A DNA stretch of 64,000 nt from Klebsiella huaxiensis (GTDB taxonomy: Bacteria > Pseudomonadota > Gammaproteobacteria > Enterobacterales > Enterobacteriaceae). This document shows, one piece after another, positions 1 through 8,699 of the stretch. The stretch lies in the NCBI RefSeq assembly GCF_003261575.2, contig NZ_CP036175.1, positions 3,038,001 to 3,102,000 of the forward strand. Reading direction: 5' to 3'. A model generated the notes under the pieces. It ran no database searches and had not been told where the DNA came from. It saw only the letters and a list, made by a program, of their open reading frames with translations. Position 1 is the first letter of the stretch. Every line of letters begins with the position of its first letter. Position numbers and translations under genes: made by a program.

Positions 1-28
1 AGCCTGAATCAGGCCTGACGCTTCGATT

Positions 29-56
29 AAGGCCGCCAGATAGCGGCCTTTCTTCT
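29..56. terminator. Rho-independent terminator-like hairpin
   Basis: Perfect 8-bp stem (29-36 with 43-50), six-base loop, followed on the + strand by a T-rich run. It lies just past the stop of the minus-strand hydrolase gene and could end that transcript or a + strand transcript entering from the left. Confidence 0.6.
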
Positions 57-68
57 CTCAGCTTCGGG

Positions 69-905
69 CTACGAACGGATAAACGCCAGCAGATCGGCGT
101 TAATCACATCCGCATGGGTGGTATGCATACCGTGCGGATAGCCGGGGTAAATTTTCAGCTGGCTATCAGACAGTAGTTTATCCTGCAATATCGCCGCGTT
201 CTGATAGGGAACAACCTGATCATCATCCCCCTGCATAACCAGTACCGGTAGCGTAATGGCTTTTAAATCCTCGGTCTGATCGGTTTCAGAAAACGCCTTA
301 ATCCCCTCATAGTGTGCCTGCGCACTGCCAATCATGCCCTGCCGCCACCAGTTCTGAATGGTGCCTTGCGACACTTCTGCGCCATCGCGGTTAAAGCCAT
401 AAAAAGGCCCGGACGCGACGTCGAGATAAAACTGCGCGCGGTTAGCAGCCAGCGCCTGGCGAAAACCATCAAAAACTTCAACAGGCGTACCGCCTGGATT
501 GCTGTCCGTTTTGACCATCAACGGCGGCACGGCGCTGATAAGCACCGCTTTGGCAACCCGACCCTGCGGTTGGCCATACTGTGCAACATAGCGCGCAACC
601 TGCCCGCCACCGGTAGAATGCCCGATATGCACGGCGTTATGCAGATCCAGATGTTCCGCCACAGCCGAAGCGTCCGCGGCGTAATGATCCATATCATGAC
701 CTTCACTCACCTGATCTGAGCGACCATGACCGCGTCGGTCAATAGCAATCACCCGGAAGCCTTCAGCCAGAAAAAACAGCATCTGGTTATCCCAATCATC
801 CGCGCTTAACGGCCAGCCATGGTGAAACACTATGGGCTGCGCATCCCTGGAACCCCAGTCTTTATAGAAAATATTAACGCCGTCTTTGGTTGTCACAAAT
901 GCCAT
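69..905 (-). CDS. Alpha/beta hydrolase, non-haem chloroperoxidase type
   Basis: 278-residue single-domain alpha/beta hydrolase, the usual length for the cofactor-free haloperoxidase/esterase group. The nucleophile elbow GHSTGG places Ser97, the acid is Asp228 or Asp229 in GDDDQ, and His258 lies in YPHGM. The oxyanion region HHGWPL is at 28-33. No signal peptide, so cytoplasmic. The start is supported by GAGGAG eight bases upstream. Such enzymes hydrolyse esters or lactones and can perhydrolyse carboxylic acids; the physiological substrate cannot be read from sequence. It lies on the same strand as the exported CMD protein and reductase but 450 bases away, so it is probably a separate unit. 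Confidence 0.9.
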   Translation of the reverse strand: MAFVTTKDGVNIFYKDWGSRDAQPIVFHHGWPLSADDWDNQMLFFLAEGFRVIAIDRRGHGRSDQVSEGHDMDHYAADASAVAEHLDLHNAVHIGHSTGGGQVARYVAQYGQPQGRVAKAVLISAVPPLMVKTDSNPGGTPVEVFDGFRQALAANRAQFYLDVASGPFYGFNRDGAEVSQGTIQNWWRQGMIGSAQAHYEGIKAFSETDQTEDLKAITLPVLVMQGDDDQVVPYQNAAILQDKLLSDSQLKIYPGYPHGMHTTHADVINADLLAFIRS

Positions 906-1358
906 GCTACAAACTCCTCTATTGAGAAAACAAGGCTGCTGGCTGACGCCTACAGTAAGTCGGGTATAAAGGTTGAATGTTCTGTCTGGTGGCTATCATG
1001 TCTCGTGGGCATGAAAATGGTTTGGCTGAAAAAGTGTAGATGATTTTTGGCGATGCGGGACGTTCACATTTCACTGTGCGTTTGAAGGCACCAGATGCTT
1101 GATCGGAATGAGTGTCGTGTTACGTGATAATGAATCCATTTCATCAATAAAAATAGGCTCAACCGCATTGTTAAAAGTGGCCATTCAAGGTTATCTCAAT
1201 GCCCATCTTGAGCAAAAAACCTATGTTTTTAATACGGTTAATAAAGCAGGGAGCCGTTTATGGCTCCTCATCACGCGTGATAGTCACCACTTCAGCACCT
1301 GACAGGTTAAAGCGCGGCAAAGATAAACAGCCCGGTGCTGAGAGTTTTAAACATAGGC
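906..1358. other. Intergenic stretch without a supported gene
   Basis: A 453-base gap between two minus-strand genes. A 67-codon open frame (1099-1302, +) has no convincing ribosome site or family features. A 6-bp hairpin (1250-1255 with 1262-1267) has no T run. The left end should hold the promoter of the hydrolase gene. I see no gene relic that I can name. Confidence 0.4.
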
Positions 1359-2159
1359 TCATCTAACCAGACCCCGAGCGCGCAGAACTTCGCCAACCAC
1401 CGGCGCGGCGGAAAAAGCATTGGGCCATCCCGCATAGAACGCCGCGTTAGTCACTATCTCGCCGGCCTCTTGCGCCGTAAGACCGTTGTCCATCGCCCGA
1501 TTAAGATGATAGCCAATCTGCGCACTTTGCCCGGCAGCAATCAGCGCACTCACCGTTACCAGGCTGCGATCACGCGGCTTCAGCCCCGGTCTCTGCCACA
1601 GGTCAAGGAAAAGCGGATCGGTGGTGAACTTTACAAGCCCTGGGGAAATGGGGCCGACGCTCTTTTCTACCGTGGCCGAACGCTGGCTTTCAACCTCCTG
1701 GTTGAGGGGAAGCAGCGTCGGTGAGGCCGCCGCCAGCTGCTCTTGGCTAATACCACGAGCGGCAAAAATATCTTTCGTCACGGCGATGGCGGACATGGCG
1801 TTTGGCCAGCCGGAATAAAAGGCCAGGTGAGTAATCACCTCGGAGACTTCAGCCGGGGTGACCTCGTTATCGAGGGCGATTTCAATGTAATGCTTCAGCT
1901 CAGCGGGCTGATTGCGGGCAATAAGAATAGCGATGGTGACGATACTTCGGTCGCGCAGCGAGAGTTCATTTCTCTTCCAGAGATCCTCAGCCAGGACTTC
2001 ATTGCCAAAACGTGCAAGCGCCGGGGAGACCGACTGAATATCCGTAGTCGACAATACGGATGGAGTAAATGGAGTCATATTGGTACCTCTTTTTTCTTCA
2101 GCACAGGCAGGATCGCCAAAAATAAGTGACATCGCAGCAACGGCAATAAAACCTTTCAT
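1359..2159 (-). CDS. Carboxymuconolactone decarboxylase-family protein, two CMD repeats, exported or dual start
   Basis: 266 residues from an ATG with AAGGAG upstream. The N terminus has a basic residue, a hydrophobic run (about 3-14) and a possible signal-peptidase site after PACA near residue 18. Two CMD/AhpD-like repeats follow (about 55-140 and 165-260), each with the helix pattern ending in a FYAGWPNA motif. An internal ATG at 2078 has an excellent SD (AGAGGT, complement of 2085-2090) and would give a leaderless 239-residue protein. Neither repeat has the CxxC of peroxidatic AhpD, so decarboxylase-like or unknown chemistry is more likely. It follows the flavodoxin-fold reductase gene by 21 bases, so the two are co-transcribed, probably under the adjacent LysR regulator. 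Confidence 0.85.
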   Translation of the reverse strand: MKGFIAVAAMSLIFGDPACAEEKRGTNMTPFTPSVLSTTDIQSVSPALARFGNEVLAEDLWKRNELSLRDRSIVTIAILIARNQPAELKHYIEIALDNEVTPAEVSEVITHLAFYSGWPNAMSAIAVTKDIFAARGISQEQLAAASPTLLPLNQEVESQRSATVEKSVGPISPGLVKFTTDPLFLDLWQRPGLKPRDRSLVTVSALIAAGQSAQIGYHLNRAMDNGLTAQEAGEIVTNAAFYAGWPNAFSAAPVVGEVLRARGLVR

Positions 2160-2180
2160 GGTCAACTCCTTGTGGGCAAA

Positions 2181-2777
2181 TTAATTTGAGAGTCTTTCCA
2201 CTAGCTGACGCTGATACTCAGGCAACTGGCTGCGAGTGGCGCTCTGAAACACCAGCGGTGGAAGCCAGGTCATTCCAGTATGCAGGGCGCTGGCCTTCAT
2301 CGGCATAAATACGTCGGCAAGGCTGACGCCAATTCGCCCGGACTCGCCGTAGGTCGTGTCGCCTCCTGCTGCGGTGGTCACAATCAGCATTTCCTTGCCC
2401 TGCCACGACCCTGGTCCCACGCTGCCCCAGGTATCGTTCATCCAGGCTTTCATCATCGGCGTAATGTTGAACCAGTGAGTGGGGAAAATGAAAACAATGC
2501 GCGAGTGTTCACGCATAAGGCGTCGCTCTTCATCGGCATTGATTTTTCGCGTGTCATAACCGTAAAGCGTCTCCAGATTACGCACGGTCACGCCGGGTAC
2601 GCTTTGAGCTGCGGTCTCAAGACCTTTGGTCATGACCGATTGCTCCGGATAAGGGTGAGAAACAATCACCAGGGTTTTCGTCTCTGCAACCGCGCGGGTA
2701 CTGACAGAGCCGATAAAAAAGATGGTGGCGGCCAAAAAGCAAAATAGTCCGGGGATACTGCGGTGTTGTAATTTCAT
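2181..2777 (-). CDS. NAD(P)H-dependent oxidoreductase, flavodoxin-2 fold, with signal peptide
   Basis: 198 residues. From about residue 34 it is a flavodoxin-fold quinone/NAD(P)H reductase of the KefF/MdaB/YwrO group: a TLVIVSHPYP beta-1/P-loop and the PTHWFNITPMMKAW motif that packs on the flavin. Ahead of this is a typical signal peptide: basic start, hydrophobic segment about 10-24, cleavage site AVA|ET near residue 31. Family members are normally cytosolic, so an exported form is unusual. AAGGAG precedes the ATG. It is the first gene of a two-gene unit with the CMD protein. Confidence 0.85.
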   Translation of the reverse strand: MKLQHRSIPGLFCFLAATIFFIGSVSTRAVAETKTLVIVSHPYPEQSVMTKGLETAAQSVPGVTVRNLETLYGYDTRKINADEERRLMREHSRIVFIFPTHWFNITPMMKAWMNDTWGSVGPGSWQGKEMLIVTTAAGGDTTYGESGRIGVSLADVFMPMKASALHTGMTWLPPLVFQSATRSQLPEYQRQLVERLSN

Positions 2778-2877
2778 TGAGGTCTCCTTCTCTTTTGCCT
2801 CAAGGGTAAGGCGTGCATTACGAAGGAGCCAGCCCCCGCTTATCGAATGGGGTTGTGAGTAATTTTCATCAATCAGG

Positions 2878-3786
2878 CTACAGGCCCAGCGGTTTTAACT
2901 CTCTGACAAGATCAATTAATAAGCGCAGCCCTGCGGGAAGCTGATGACGGCTGGAGTAATAGATATAGAACCCCGGCCCGGAAGAAGCCCAGTCGGTGAG
3001 GACCAGGCGCAGACGCCCTTCGCTGACGTACTGAGAAATCAGCGGTTCCGGGAGGTACATCAAACCGAATCCCTGCAATATTGCCACCACCCCGGTTTCC
3101 GCCTGATCGACCGTCAGCAAAGGGGGGACCTTTATGGTGAGCTGCTCATCACCGCGCTCAAACTCCCATTTATAAATACGATTATTCCCCAGCCGGTTGC
3201 TAACGCAGCGATGGTGATGCAGATCGTCTGGATGCTGAGGTTCTCCAAACCGCGCGAGATAGGCCGGAGACGCAGCGACAACCCAGCGAACATCGGCGGA
3301 GAGGCGCTGGGCCACCATATCCTCAGGTACTGTTCCACCGTAGCGGATCCCGGCATCAAAACGCTCTTCCGTCACATCAATAATGCGGTTGCTGGCGGCA
3401 ATATCTAGTTCAATATCGGGATAGCGCTCAGCAAAAATCGGCAAAATGGGAGCCAGAAGCAGCGTGGCGGCTTCAACGGCGACGTTAAGCCGAATGCGTC
3501 CTGCGGGTGAGTCGCGGAACTGATTAAGCTGCTCGATCGCCGCATCGATCGAGGCTACCGGTTCGCTCACCGCGCAGGCCAGGCTCTCACCCGCCGCCGT
3601 TAGAGTGACGCTTTTGGTGGTGCGGTTCAGCAAACGTACGCCCAGTCGCGCCTCAAACCCCTTCAGGGCGTGGCTGAGCGTCGAGGCGCTGACGCCAAGC
3701 TCGATGGCTGCCTTGCTAAAACTGTGATGGCGTGCGATGGCGCAAAAATAGATAAGATCGGCCATATCGGCACGGTTCAAATTCAT
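2878..3786 (-). CDS. LysR-family transcriptional regulator
   Basis: 302 residues. N-terminal winged helix-turn-helix (about 8-67) with the pattern HHSFSKAAIELGVSASTLSH, then a linker helix and a periplasmic-binding-like effector domain (about 92-300). It resembles the CrgA/DsdC-like subgroup common beside small oxidoreductase genes. It is encoded 100 bases upstream of the exported reductase and CMD pair on the same strand, which it probably controls. The effector is not predictable. Confidence 0.93.
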   Translation of the reverse strand: MNLNRADMADLIYFCAIARHHSFSKAAIELGVSASTLSHALKGFEARLGVRLLNRTTKSVTLTAAGESLACAVSEPVASIDAAIEQLNQFRDSPAGRIRLNVAVEAATLLLAPILPIFAERYPDIELDIAASNRIIDVTEERFDAGIRYGGTVPEDMVAQRLSADVRWVVAASPAYLARFGEPQHPDDLHHHRCVSNRLGNNRIYKWEFERGDEQLTIKVPPLLTVDQAETGVVAILQGFGLMYLPEPLISQYVSEGRLRLVLTDWASSGPGFYIYYSSRHQLPAGLRLLIDLVRELKPLGL

Positions 3787-3913
3787 ACGGTCTCGCTAAC
3801 GTGGTAGAAAATCAGCTGAAAAAACCACGGTACCTCGACTTGATGCATTGAAGCAATGTGCTGTTTTACGTTTGTGCTGACGAGAAAAATCACAATGATC
3901 GACTCTTTTGCGG

Positions 3914-4417
3914 TTAGCCGCAGTGACCGACAACATCGCCGACCTGTTGAGATGCATGCGTACAGTAGTGTAAAAATTGATGGAGCGCGCTGAGTGAAAT
4001 GCACACTGTGGCGGTATTTACCAGTGGGTGAAAACCTAGTAGTCCCTGTTCATCAACCGAGGCATCAATCAGCACCTTAATTTTATGAGCCGGATCGTTT
4101 AGCAGTGCAAAGGGAGTAACCTCGCCTGGCTCCAGCCCGATAAGTTGCTTTAGCTCACCAGGCGTTGCCAGAGAGAGACGGGAGTCACCAATTTCTCTGG
4201 CTAATGCCTTGAGATCGGCCCTCTTTTCACCATCGAGAATATAAAGATAGAAATGGCGTCCACTGCTGTTTTTTAAGAGCATATTTTTAAGCAGTTGCGC
4301 AGGGAGCTTAACCGCATGGTGCTCTCGATCGCTGACGCTGTTCATTGCCGGATGTTCAATATAACGATAATCGATATGCAGATTATTAAGTAGCTGAAGT
4401 AATTTATCCCGATTCAC
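3914..4417 (-). CDS. YbaK/EbsC-family aminoacyl-tRNA deacylase (ProXp-ala/PrdX-like)
   Basis: 167 residues covering the whole YbaK/ProRS INS-like editing fold. Seen: the IDYRYIEHPAMN start, the basic strand and loop LKNMLLKNSSGRHFYLYIL with the Lys expected to be catalytic, and the GLEPGEVTPFALLND motif. Stand-alone members hydrolyse mischarged tRNA, typically Ala-tRNA(Pro). The final 20 or so residues (after the LHQFLHYC region) are not typical and may be a local extension. Monocistronic as far as can be seen. Confidence 0.88.
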   Translation of the reverse strand: MNRDKLLQLLNNLHIDYRYIEHPAMNSVSDREHHAVKLPAQLLKNMLLKNSSGRHFYLYILDGEKRADLKALAREIGDSRLSLATPGELKQLIGLEPGEVTPFALLNDPAHKIKVLIDASVDEQGLLGFHPLVNTATVCISLSALHQFLHYCTHASQQVGDVVGHCG

Positions 4418-4458
4418 AACTTATATATCCATTTGGCGCGACCAGAGATCCAGACGCA

Positions 4459-4842
4459 TTAGTATCGATAAACGGCTTCGATATTGTAGCCATCGGGGTC
4501 GAGAACGTATGCAGAGTAGTAGCCGCCGCCGTACTGGGGCCGTAGACCGGGCAAACCGTTGTCACGGCCACCTGCTTTCAGAGCGGCGTGATAAAACGCC
4601 ACGACTTCTTCTTCTGAATGCGCACGAAAGGCAATATGGGTTCGGGGTACATAGGGGATCCCGACGGTTATCCAGAAGGTTTCCGCCGCCAACTCCAGTC
4701 CGGTCTTTTGTAAATTGCCAAACCCCACCCGCTCGCCCGGTGGAGCTTTACTGATCCCGAGGCCCAGGGCCGAGAGCGCCGAGGTATAGAAAACTTTACT
4801 ACGTTCAAAATGGGTCACGGTGATGCCGGTATGATCGAACAT
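4459..4842 (-). CDS. VOC-family (glyoxalase/bleomycin-resistance fold) protein
   Basis: 127 residues from an ATG preceded by AGGGAG; an upstream in-frame ATG (4866) lacks a ribosome site. One VOC module pair: MFDHTGITV start, LRPQYGGGYYSAYVLDPDG and the metal-ligand Glu in the final strand NIEAVYRY. Similar proteins are small metal-dependent lyases, isomerases or dioxygenase-like enzymes of unknown substrate. It lies upstream of, and on the same strand as, the tRNA deacylase gene, 41 bases away. It resembles the + strand VOC protein at 7443, with which it shares the PQYG and DPDG motifs. Confidence 0.85.
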   Translation of the reverse strand: MFDHTGITVTHFERSKVFYTSALSALGLGISKAPPGERVGFGNLQKTGLELAAETFWITVGIPYVPRTHIAFRAHSEEEVVAFYHAALKAGGRDNGLPGLRPQYGGGYYSAYVLDPDGYNIEAVYRY

Positions 4843-5162
4843 GAATTTCTCCCTGAAAATAAGCAAGATGTTCCTTTACTGTGAGTTACCCGCAAGAGTC
4901 ATGCTCAGAGTATTCACAGTTATTATGATAATACCCGTTTAGCATGCAACAGACTGTGATACTACGGACATCCTGACCAGTGCCTTCAGCTAATCAACGC
5001 TTGCTGCCCTTGCGCTAATATTGCAAAATCGAGCAACAAAATCACCCTGAAAACACCATTCGAGCAATATTGAGCACATGAATGATTAGTCCTCTCTGAA
5101 GGTATCGGCGTGATGCCAACTGAGTACAGGGAAGCCTTACGATCTTACGACAAGGAACATCA
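4843..5162. other. Divergent promoter region
   Basis: A 320-base, AT-richer gap between the divergently read VOC gene (-) and MFS gene (+). It should hold both promoters. I see no long inverted repeat or recognisable operator and no supported ORF. Confidence 0.4.
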
Positions 5163-6302
5163 ATGCACGCTTCTGCTCCAAATGCCAGCCAGTCCCTGGC
5201 AACACGTATCGCATTTTTCATTTCAGGCTTTGCCACCGCAACCTGGGCGGTGATCGTGCCATTCGCCAAAAGTAACACGGCAGTTAACGACGCCATGCTC
5301 GGTACCCTGCTGCTGTGCCTGGGGATGGGCGCGCTTATTGCCATGCCGTTGACCGGCATACTGACCAGTCGCTACGGTTGTCGTCGGGTGATTGTGTCGT
5401 CAGTGGCTATCGTTATCGTGTCCATGCCTTTGCTGGCCATCATTAGCGATGCCCGGCTGCTCGGTTTTATGCTGCTGATATTTGGTGTAGGCATCGGCGT
5501 GACGGACTGTGCCATGAATATTCAGGCGATTATCGTCGAACGCCAGGCAAACAAACCGTTAATGTCCGGCTTTCATGGGATGTACAGCGTCGGGGGAATT
5601 GCCGGTGCCGGGGTGATGACTCTCCTGCTGACCGCCGGACTTGCCGTCCTCTCCGCCACCATCACTGTTGCACTGATCGTCACCGGGCTGTTACTCATCT
5701 GTACCAAAGGTCTTTTACCGTGGGCCAACCCGTCCAGCGGACCTGCATTTGCTATCCCGCGAGGCATCGTGTTGTTGATCGGCATAATCTGCTTTGCGGT
5801 CTTTCTGGCCGAAGGCACGGTGCTCGACTGGAGCGCCGTCTTTCTCACCGAAGTTCGCGGCATGCCGGAAAACCTGGGCGGGTTAGGTTTTGCCTTCTTT
5901 GCGATAGCGATGACCGCAGTCCGCCTGAGCGGCGACCGCCTTATCACTCGCCTCGGCTTTGTACCGGTGGTATTTGGCGGTTCCATTCTGGCCGCCATCG
6001 GTTTTTGCCTGGTGACGTTTGTCCCCGCCTGGTCGCTGTCGCTGCTTGGCTACGTGCTGGTCGGCGCAGGCTGCGCCAATATTGTCCCGGCGATGTTCTC
6101 AGCCGTGGGACGTCAGCAGGTCATGCCACAGTCCGTAGCCGTTCCTGCGATTACCACCATGGGGTATCTGGGCGTACTGGCGGGGCCTGCCTTGATTGGT
6201 TATGTCGCGCATCTTAGCTCATTGACCTATGCGTTTATTTTTATCACTGTGTTGATGCTTATCGTTGCTGCAATGTCGCGCACGGTTGCGCCGGAAAGGT
6301 AG
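5163..6302 (+). CDS. MFS transporter (YbjJ-like)
   Basis: 379 residues with about 12 hydrophobic segments, the normal size for a major-facilitator carrier. The loop between segments 2 and 3 carries a GILTSRYGCRR motif, a form of the MFS signature A. The pattern is close to the E. coli YbjJ group (small sugar/metabolite MFS carriers). Inner membrane. Start chosen at the first ATG, eight bases downstream of AAGGAA. Substrate unknown; the next + strand genes (dienelactone hydrolase relic and DUF1349 protein) may once have been co-transcribed. Confidence 0.85.
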   Translation: MHASAPNASQSLATRIAFFISGFATATWAVIVPFAKSNTAVNDAMLGTLLLCLGMGALIAMPLTGILTSRYGCRRVIVSSVAIVIVSMPLLAIISDARLLGFMLLIFGVGIGVTDCAMNIQAIIVERQANKPLMSGFHGMYSVGGIAGAGVMTLLLTAGLAVLSATITVALIVTGLLLICTKGLLPWANPSSGPAFAIPRGIVLLIGIICFAVFLAEGTVLDWSAVFLTEVRGMPENLGGLGFAFFAIAMTAVRLSGDRLITRLGFVPVVFGGSILAAIGFCLVTFVPAWSLSLLGYVLVGAGCANIVPAMFSAVGRQQVMPQSVAVPAITTMGYLGVLAGPALIGYVAHLSSLTYAFIFITVLMLIVAAMSRTVAPER

Positions 6303-6432
6303 ACATATACACGGCGACAACCAGCAGCGGGAAACCATCCGGACTGGCAGACTTCAAACCTGACGCTCTGACCCAGTTCAGGATGGTTCTCAATTTCTGA
6401 CAAACTCATTTTTATCCAACAGAGGTGCGTTT

Positions 6433-6654
6433 ATGTTACCTGATTACGATAAAGCCACCGTTCTGTTGCACGAAATCTATGGCATCAATGCGCAATGAGC
6501 TGGAGTAAAGCCGTCTGTGCCCTGTCGAATGTTCAATGCACAGCACGGCTTTTGTGATGCCGATAGCCAGGCGTGGGACGCATGCCTTGCGCAGCAGGCA
6601 GACGAAGACGCGGAACTATTCATATCCCTTATTCAGCAGAAACAGGAGGCATGA
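6433..6654 (+). pseudogene. Dienelactone hydrolase-family relic with internal deletion
   Basis: An ATG with an AGAGGTG ribosome site opens a frame reading MLPDYDKATVLLHEIYGINA and stops after 17 codons. About 20 bases on, another frame reads RMFNAQHGFCDADSQAWD and runs on to a TGA at 6652-6654. The first part is the N terminus, and the second the C terminus with the catalytic-His strand (QHGF), of a dienelactone-hydrolase-family enzyme. Roughly 130-150 central codons, including the nucleophile Cys/Ser, are missing. The stop overlaps the start of the next gene (ATGATG), as expected of a former translationally coupled operon. Confidence 0.75.
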
Positions 6655-7226
6655 TGCATCAGGCATTTCACTGGATTAACGAACCGACAACATGGGCCGA
6701 TAAGGATGGCGTCCTCAGCGTGGTAACCGACGCGCAAACTGACTTCTGGCGTGAAACCTGGTACGGGTTTGAGCGCTTTTCCGGGCATATATACGCAACG
6801 GAAGTCTCCGGCGATTTCACCTTCCAGGTTCGGGTACGCGCTGATTTCGACACTCTGTATGACCAGGCGGGGATTATGGTGATGCAGGATGAGCGACATT
6901 GGCTTAAGGCGGGTATTGAGTATAACGACGGTGCACCCGCCATCGGCAGCGTACTGACGCTGGGGAAATCAGACTGGGCAACTGGCAACTATTCAGGAGA
7001 TCCCCGAGAGTTCTGGTTGCGCCTGACCCGCCGAGGGGAAGCGCTACGCTTGCAATATTCCACGGACGGTCACCATTGGCCGCTGCTGCGCCTGTGCCCT
7101 TTTCCAACCGGGACGGCAAAGGTCGGTGTGATGTGCTGTACGCCGCAACGCAGCGGACTCAAGGTCGATTTCCACGATCTTTCGCTGCTGCCGCCGAATG
7201 ATAAAGATTTGCACGACCTGAGCTGA
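6654..7226 (+). CDS. DUF1349 concanavalin-like protein
   Basis: 190 residues; the ATG at 6654 is four bases after AGGAGG (6644-6649), which also encodes the end of the preceding relic. Whole-length DUF1349 (laminin-G/concanavalin-like beta-sandwich) with the motifs TDFWRETWYGF, DQAGIMVMQDERHWLKAGIEY and the paired WxL strands EFWLRLTRRGEALRLQYS. Family members are cytoplasmic and of unproven function; some are annotated as regulators of enolase-like proteins on thin evidence. The gene is intact although its operon partner is degraded. Confidence 0.85.
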   Translation: MHQAFHWINEPTTWADKDGVLSVVTDAQTDFWRETWYGFERFSGHIYATEVSGDFTFQVRVRADFDTLYDQAGIMVMQDERHWLKAGIEYNDGAPAIGSVLTLGKSDWATGNYSGDPREFWLRLTRRGEALRLQYSTDGHHWPLLRLCPFPTGTAKVGVMCCTPQRSGLKVDFHDLSLLPPNDKDLHDLS

Positions 7227-7232
7227 GACGCA

Positions 7233-7248
7233 GGGAGGGATCCCTCCC
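7233..7248. terminator. Perfect 16-bp palindrome after the DUF1349 gene
   Basis: GGGAGGGATCCCTCCC, seven bases after the DUF1349 stop. It can fold into a GC-rich hairpin, but no T run follows, so it is at best a weak terminator or mRNA end stabiliser. Confidence 0.4.
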
Positions 7249-7442
7249 GCCTCTACTTCTACTCAAATGTCATAACGATCGAATCAAAATCAATCGTCCA
7301 TTTATAGTGTCTGAGGAATTCACAGATAAGAGCCCGTGCTGATTAATCACGATCGATGTAGAATTTTTGACCCGCCGGACCCCGCGTCACCGCCATTACT
7401 GCTAGATTGGCATGTCACTCAGACAAAAATCCAGGAGGCTCC

Positions 7443-7835
7443 ATGTTTTCCTATGTCATGCTTGGCACCAACGATCTGCCCCGTGCTATCCGTTTTTACG
7501 ACCCGCTGATGGAAATGCTGGGACACCCACAGAGCGGTCGGAGCGATGAAGGCGCATCGTGGGGGACATTCAGCGAAAACCGCGCCACCGGCCTGTGCGT
7601 TGGCAAACCGTTTAACCAACAGCAGGCAACAACCGGCAACGGCGTGATGGTTGCGCTGAATGCGCGTTCCGTTGAGCACATTCAGCAGCTTTATACGTTG
7701 GCGCTAAGCCTGGGGGGAACCGATGAAGGGGCACCCGGACACCGCCCGCAGTACGGTGAAGGTTTCTATAGCACCTACGTCAGAGACCCCGACGGCAATA
7801 AGCTGGCGTTCGTTTATTATGCTGATGTGCATTAA
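7443..7835 (+). CDS. VOC-family (glyoxalase fold) protein
   Basis: 130 residues starting at the ATG five bases after AGGAGG; an in-frame upstream ATG at 7407 has no ribosome site. Begins MFSYVMLGTNDLPRAIRFYD, typical of the VOC fold, with HRPQYGEGFYSTYVRDPDG and the C-terminal strand KLAFVYY. The usual second metal-site Glu is not obvious in the last strand. Small enzymes of this type include glutathione-dependent lyases and many of unknown substrate. Single gene. Confidence 0.87.
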   Translation: MFSYVMLGTNDLPRAIRFYDPLMEMLGHPQSGRSDEGASWGTFSENRATGLCVGKPFNQQQATTGNGVMVALNARSVEHIQQLYTLALSLGGTDEGAPGHRPQYGEGFYSTYVRDPDGNKLAFVYYADVH

Positions 7836-7879
7836 GCACGCAAAACCAGGCCCCTCTTCCTGACGCGCTTTGTATCGCA

Positions 7880-8488
7880 TCAACCTTCAGGAAACATTCC
7901 CGATGTAAACGCCGCTCTCATCGCTGCAACCTCTTTTTCCTGCGCCGCGTCTAACGCGGCCAGCATATTGCAGGTAAAATCGACAAAACCGACGCCGTTG
8001 GCAGTCACCAGGTTGCCGTCACGCACGGAAGGGACATTCTGGTATCGCGCTTCGCCACGATAGGCTGACCCCGCTCTGCCCTGGAGATAGGCCAGGCCGT
8101 TTGATGTATGAGCAGCCTCATTGAGAAAACCGTTGGCACCTAAAAATGCCGATGCATCACAAATAGCCCCAACCACTAACTGCCGGGCAAGCGCCTGTTC
8201 GACCAGAGGTATCACTCGCAGTGCCTCTTCGCCCCACCAGTTAAGCCCGCCAACCAACACGAGGGCGGCGTAATCTTCTGGAATCGTCTGGAAGGTATAG
8301 TCCGGCAGGCAACGAACCCCACCGATAGAGGTGACAGGCCCCTCATCCGGTGCGACGATTTTAACGTCATATTGCGTTTCCCATACGCCAAACCCCCGAC
8401 GTAACCCCGGCGCTAATAATGCAAACTCCCAGTCGGCATACTCTGGGATCAGCACAAACAACACTTCCTTGCGGGTATCCATAGACAT
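7880..8488 (-). CDS. DJ-1/PfpI-family protein
   Basis: 202 residues starting MSMDTRKEVL with AAGGAGAG upstream; a longer in-frame reading to 8584 has no ribosome site. The class-I glutamine-amidotransferase-like fold shows the nucleophile elbow GAICDAS (Cys110) and the buried Glu21 in YADWEFAL that tunes it, as in DJ-1. It is close to bacterial proteins annotated as type 1 glutamine amidotransferase-like or YdeA-like chaperone/deglycase proteins. The role is probably in repair or removal of reactive carbonyl products; this is family inference. Confidence 0.87.
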   Translation of the reverse strand: MSMDTRKEVLFVLIPEYADWEFALLAPGLRRGFGVWETQYDVKIVAPDEGPVTSIGGVRCLPDYTFQTIPEDYAALVLVGGLNWWGEEALRVIPLVEQALARQLVVGAICDASAFLGANGFLNEAAHTSNGLAYLQGRAGSAYRGEARYQNVPSVRDGNLVTANGVGFVDFTCNMLAALDAAQEKEVAAMRAAFTSGMFPEG

Positions 8489-8668
8489 CGTTCTCTCCTT
8501 TGTAAACACAGATTCCGCCGTCACGGCGTTCGGATTGCCTGGCGTCGCTCTTGCAATCGACGCGATTAGCGTGTTGTTACACACGCTAAAACTGTATAAA
8601 TACCCAGTAAAAAAGGCAAGGTCATTTTTCCTCTCACGGCAACCAGAGTCAATTTTTGCGAGGCAGCT

Positions 8669-8693
8669 CCCCGGATAGAATAACTATCCGGGG
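8669..8693. terminator. Perfect 10-bp hairpin downstream of the DUF1062 gene
   Basis: Arms 8669-8678 and 8684-8693 with a 5-base loop, seven bases beyond the stop of the minus-strand gene. No T run, so transcription termination is uncertain. Confidence 0.5.
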
Positions 8694-8699
8694 TACTGG

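Noticed and set aside
1099..1302. 67-codon + strand frame in the first large gap
   Set aside because: No ribosome site, no domain or membrane pattern, and the 3-prime half covers a hairpin.
6227..6409. 60-codon minus-strand frame beginning MSLSEIENHPELG
   Set aside because: The second half is an antisense reading of the MFS gene; no family match for the first half.
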